Source: CAUZJO01 sp963580245
GTDB lineage: Bacteria > Sumerlaeota > Sumerlaeia > MVZB01
Assembly: GCA_963580245.1 (NCBI GenBank)
Contig: CAUZJO010000063.1
Coordinates: 1 to 26,841, forward strand
Length of the DNA stretch: 26,841 nt
Direction of reading: 5' to 3'
Below are positions 26,297 through 26,841 of this stretch, piece by piece. The translations under genes and the position numbers were made by a program. The stretch's first letter is position 1; each line of letters opens with the position of its first letter. The notes under the pieces were generated by a model. The model was not told the DNA's origin and ran no database searches. It was given only the letters and a program-made list of their open reading frames with translations.

Positions 26297-26713
26297 ATGG
26301 TGACTCATAAGCCCCAGAGGTGCAGAGACGGCTTCCAGGCACACTACACTACTGCGCCTGAAATCGTCTCATACATGGTATCGACGTTAGCGCTCGAAGA
26401 AGACGACTTCGTGTGGGAGCCATGTGCGGGAGAAGGAAATCTTGTTGATGGTCTACTTTCTGTACAGAGAAATGTAAAGGTCCGAGCGTCCGAGATTGAG
26501 TCCAGGTCTGTGGTGATCCTTAAGATAAAATATCAGGCACAGTCAAATGTTGAAATATTCGAGGAAGATGCATTGGTATATGGAGATTCACCCCTTTTCG
26601 AACCCCCAGAAACATTCAATAAAATTATTGCCAACCCGCCGTATGGGGCTTACCAAACACTGGAGCGGCGTTCCCAATTGAAAAAGAAATATCCGGAATT
26701 GTTCTGCTTCAGC
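26297..26713 (+). pseudogene. Truncated N6-adenine DNA methyltransferase
   Basis: About 139 residues of a gamma-class N6-adenine methyltransferase remain, beginning at ATG 26297. Motif X-like HYTTAPEIVSYMV leads to motif I VWEPCAGEGNLVDGLL (SAM binding), then motif II ASEIES, EEDAL, and motif IV IIANPPYGAY, the catalytic NPPY. Family proteins continue for several hundred residues including the target-recognition domain, but here the frame ends at a TGA that coincides with the start of an IS3-family element, just after KKYPELFCFS. It lacks the C-terminal part and is unlikely to methylate or recognise a site. With the broken nuclease gene upstream it formed a Type II restriction-modification pair. 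Confidence 0.85.
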
Positions 26714-26731
26714 TGAAATGTGACAATCGGG

Positions 26732-26760
26732 CCGTTTGAGTTAGTATAAACTCAGAACGG
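26732..26760 (+). promoter_or_regulatory. Hairpin overlapping the transposase ribosome-binding site
   Basis: CCGTTTGAGTT (26732-26742) pairs with AACTCA and AACGG (26749-26760) with a single bulged G, an 11-bp stem with a 6-nt loop. Its 3' end covers the first bases of the GGAGG site at 26759-26763. In a transcript entering from outside it could hide the transposase start; that effect is inferred. Confidence 0.5.
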
Positions 26761-26771
26761 AGGATGGTCCG

Positions 26772-26841
26772 ATGAAACGTCAACGCAAACACTGGACGGC
26801 TCAGGAGAAGGCCACCGTCGTGCGCGAGCATCTGATCGACA
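26772..26841 (+). CDS. IS3-family transposase OrfA, partial
   Basis: Only the first 23 residues are in the window: MKRQRKHWTAQEKATVVREH and a little more. This opening matches the helix-turn-helix N-terminus of IS3-family OrfA proteins, which bind the ends of the element; the catalytic OrfB normally follows by a frameshift. GGAGG lies at 26759-26763 before the ATG at 26772. Frame is open to the window edge. Confidence 0.75.
   Translation, partial: MKRQRKHWTAQEKATVVREHLID

Larger units (their letters stand above)
26714..26841 (+). mobile_element. IS3-family insertion sequence, left end
   Basis: The methyltransferase gene breaks off at about 26711, and the following sequence begins TGAAATGTGACAATCGGGCC and leads to a transposase OrfA start 58 nt later. 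A TGA-type terminus is common at IS3-family ends. The right end and any target duplication lie outside the window, so the border is approximate. Confidence 0.6.

Overview
The window is a GC-rich chromosomal segment from a diderm (Gram-negative-type) bacterium. It carries housekeeping genes (gyrB, gyrA, rpmB, coaBC, an aroK-aroB fusion, aroQ), lipid-transport and lipoprotein genes that imply an outer membrane, and many GC-rich palindromic repeats. The fused shikimate gene, the LDG/HDHD repeat-protein fragment and the repeats recall Planctomycetota or related candidate phyla. That assignment is an inference from style; there is no rRNA in the window to settle it.

Layout. Positions 1-1162 are a scrap-yard: a truncated extracellular repeat protein (minus strand) abuts the N-terminal part of an ISKra4-like transposase, followed by a frameshifted HELGHH metallopeptidase-like fragment. 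Positions 1301-2058 hold a fluoride-channel gene (crcB) and a DUF190 gene in a tight pair. Positions 2083-3486 hold a dispersed repeat, a small lipoprotein gene on the minus strand, a 28-bp palindrome and a cluster of short dyads. Positions 3487-6654, all minus strand, hold a hypothetical protein, an MlaE-type permease and coaBC.

From 6852 most genes read on the plus strand: aroKB fusion, aroQ with a very long basic tail, a second copy of the dispersed repeat, an orphan peptide-binding lipoprotein, a GT-C-type membrane glycosyltransferase, an ABC exporter pair (ATPase and permease overlapping by 4 nt), and a secreted TPR protein followed closely by a membrane-anchored partner. rpmB (L28) lies convergent to these at 19080-19298. 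After an 800-nt gene-free stretch with a near-consensus sigma70 promoter come gyrB and gyrA, separated by an element with perfect 28-bp inverted repeats.

From about 25450 the composition turns AT-rich. This end holds a dead Type II restriction-modification locus: an endonuclease gene broken by two stops and a frameshift, then an N6-adenine methyltransferase cut off by an IS3-family element that runs out of the window.

Functionally, aroKB and aroQ supply three steps of chorismate synthesis, crcB with its neighbour deals with fluoride, and gyrB/gyrA give DNA gyrase. I found no intact novel defence or mobile system. The most unusual items are the AroQ basic tail, the gyrB-gyrA inverted-repeat element, the two-copy palindromic repeat family and the layered decay of the restriction-modification locus.
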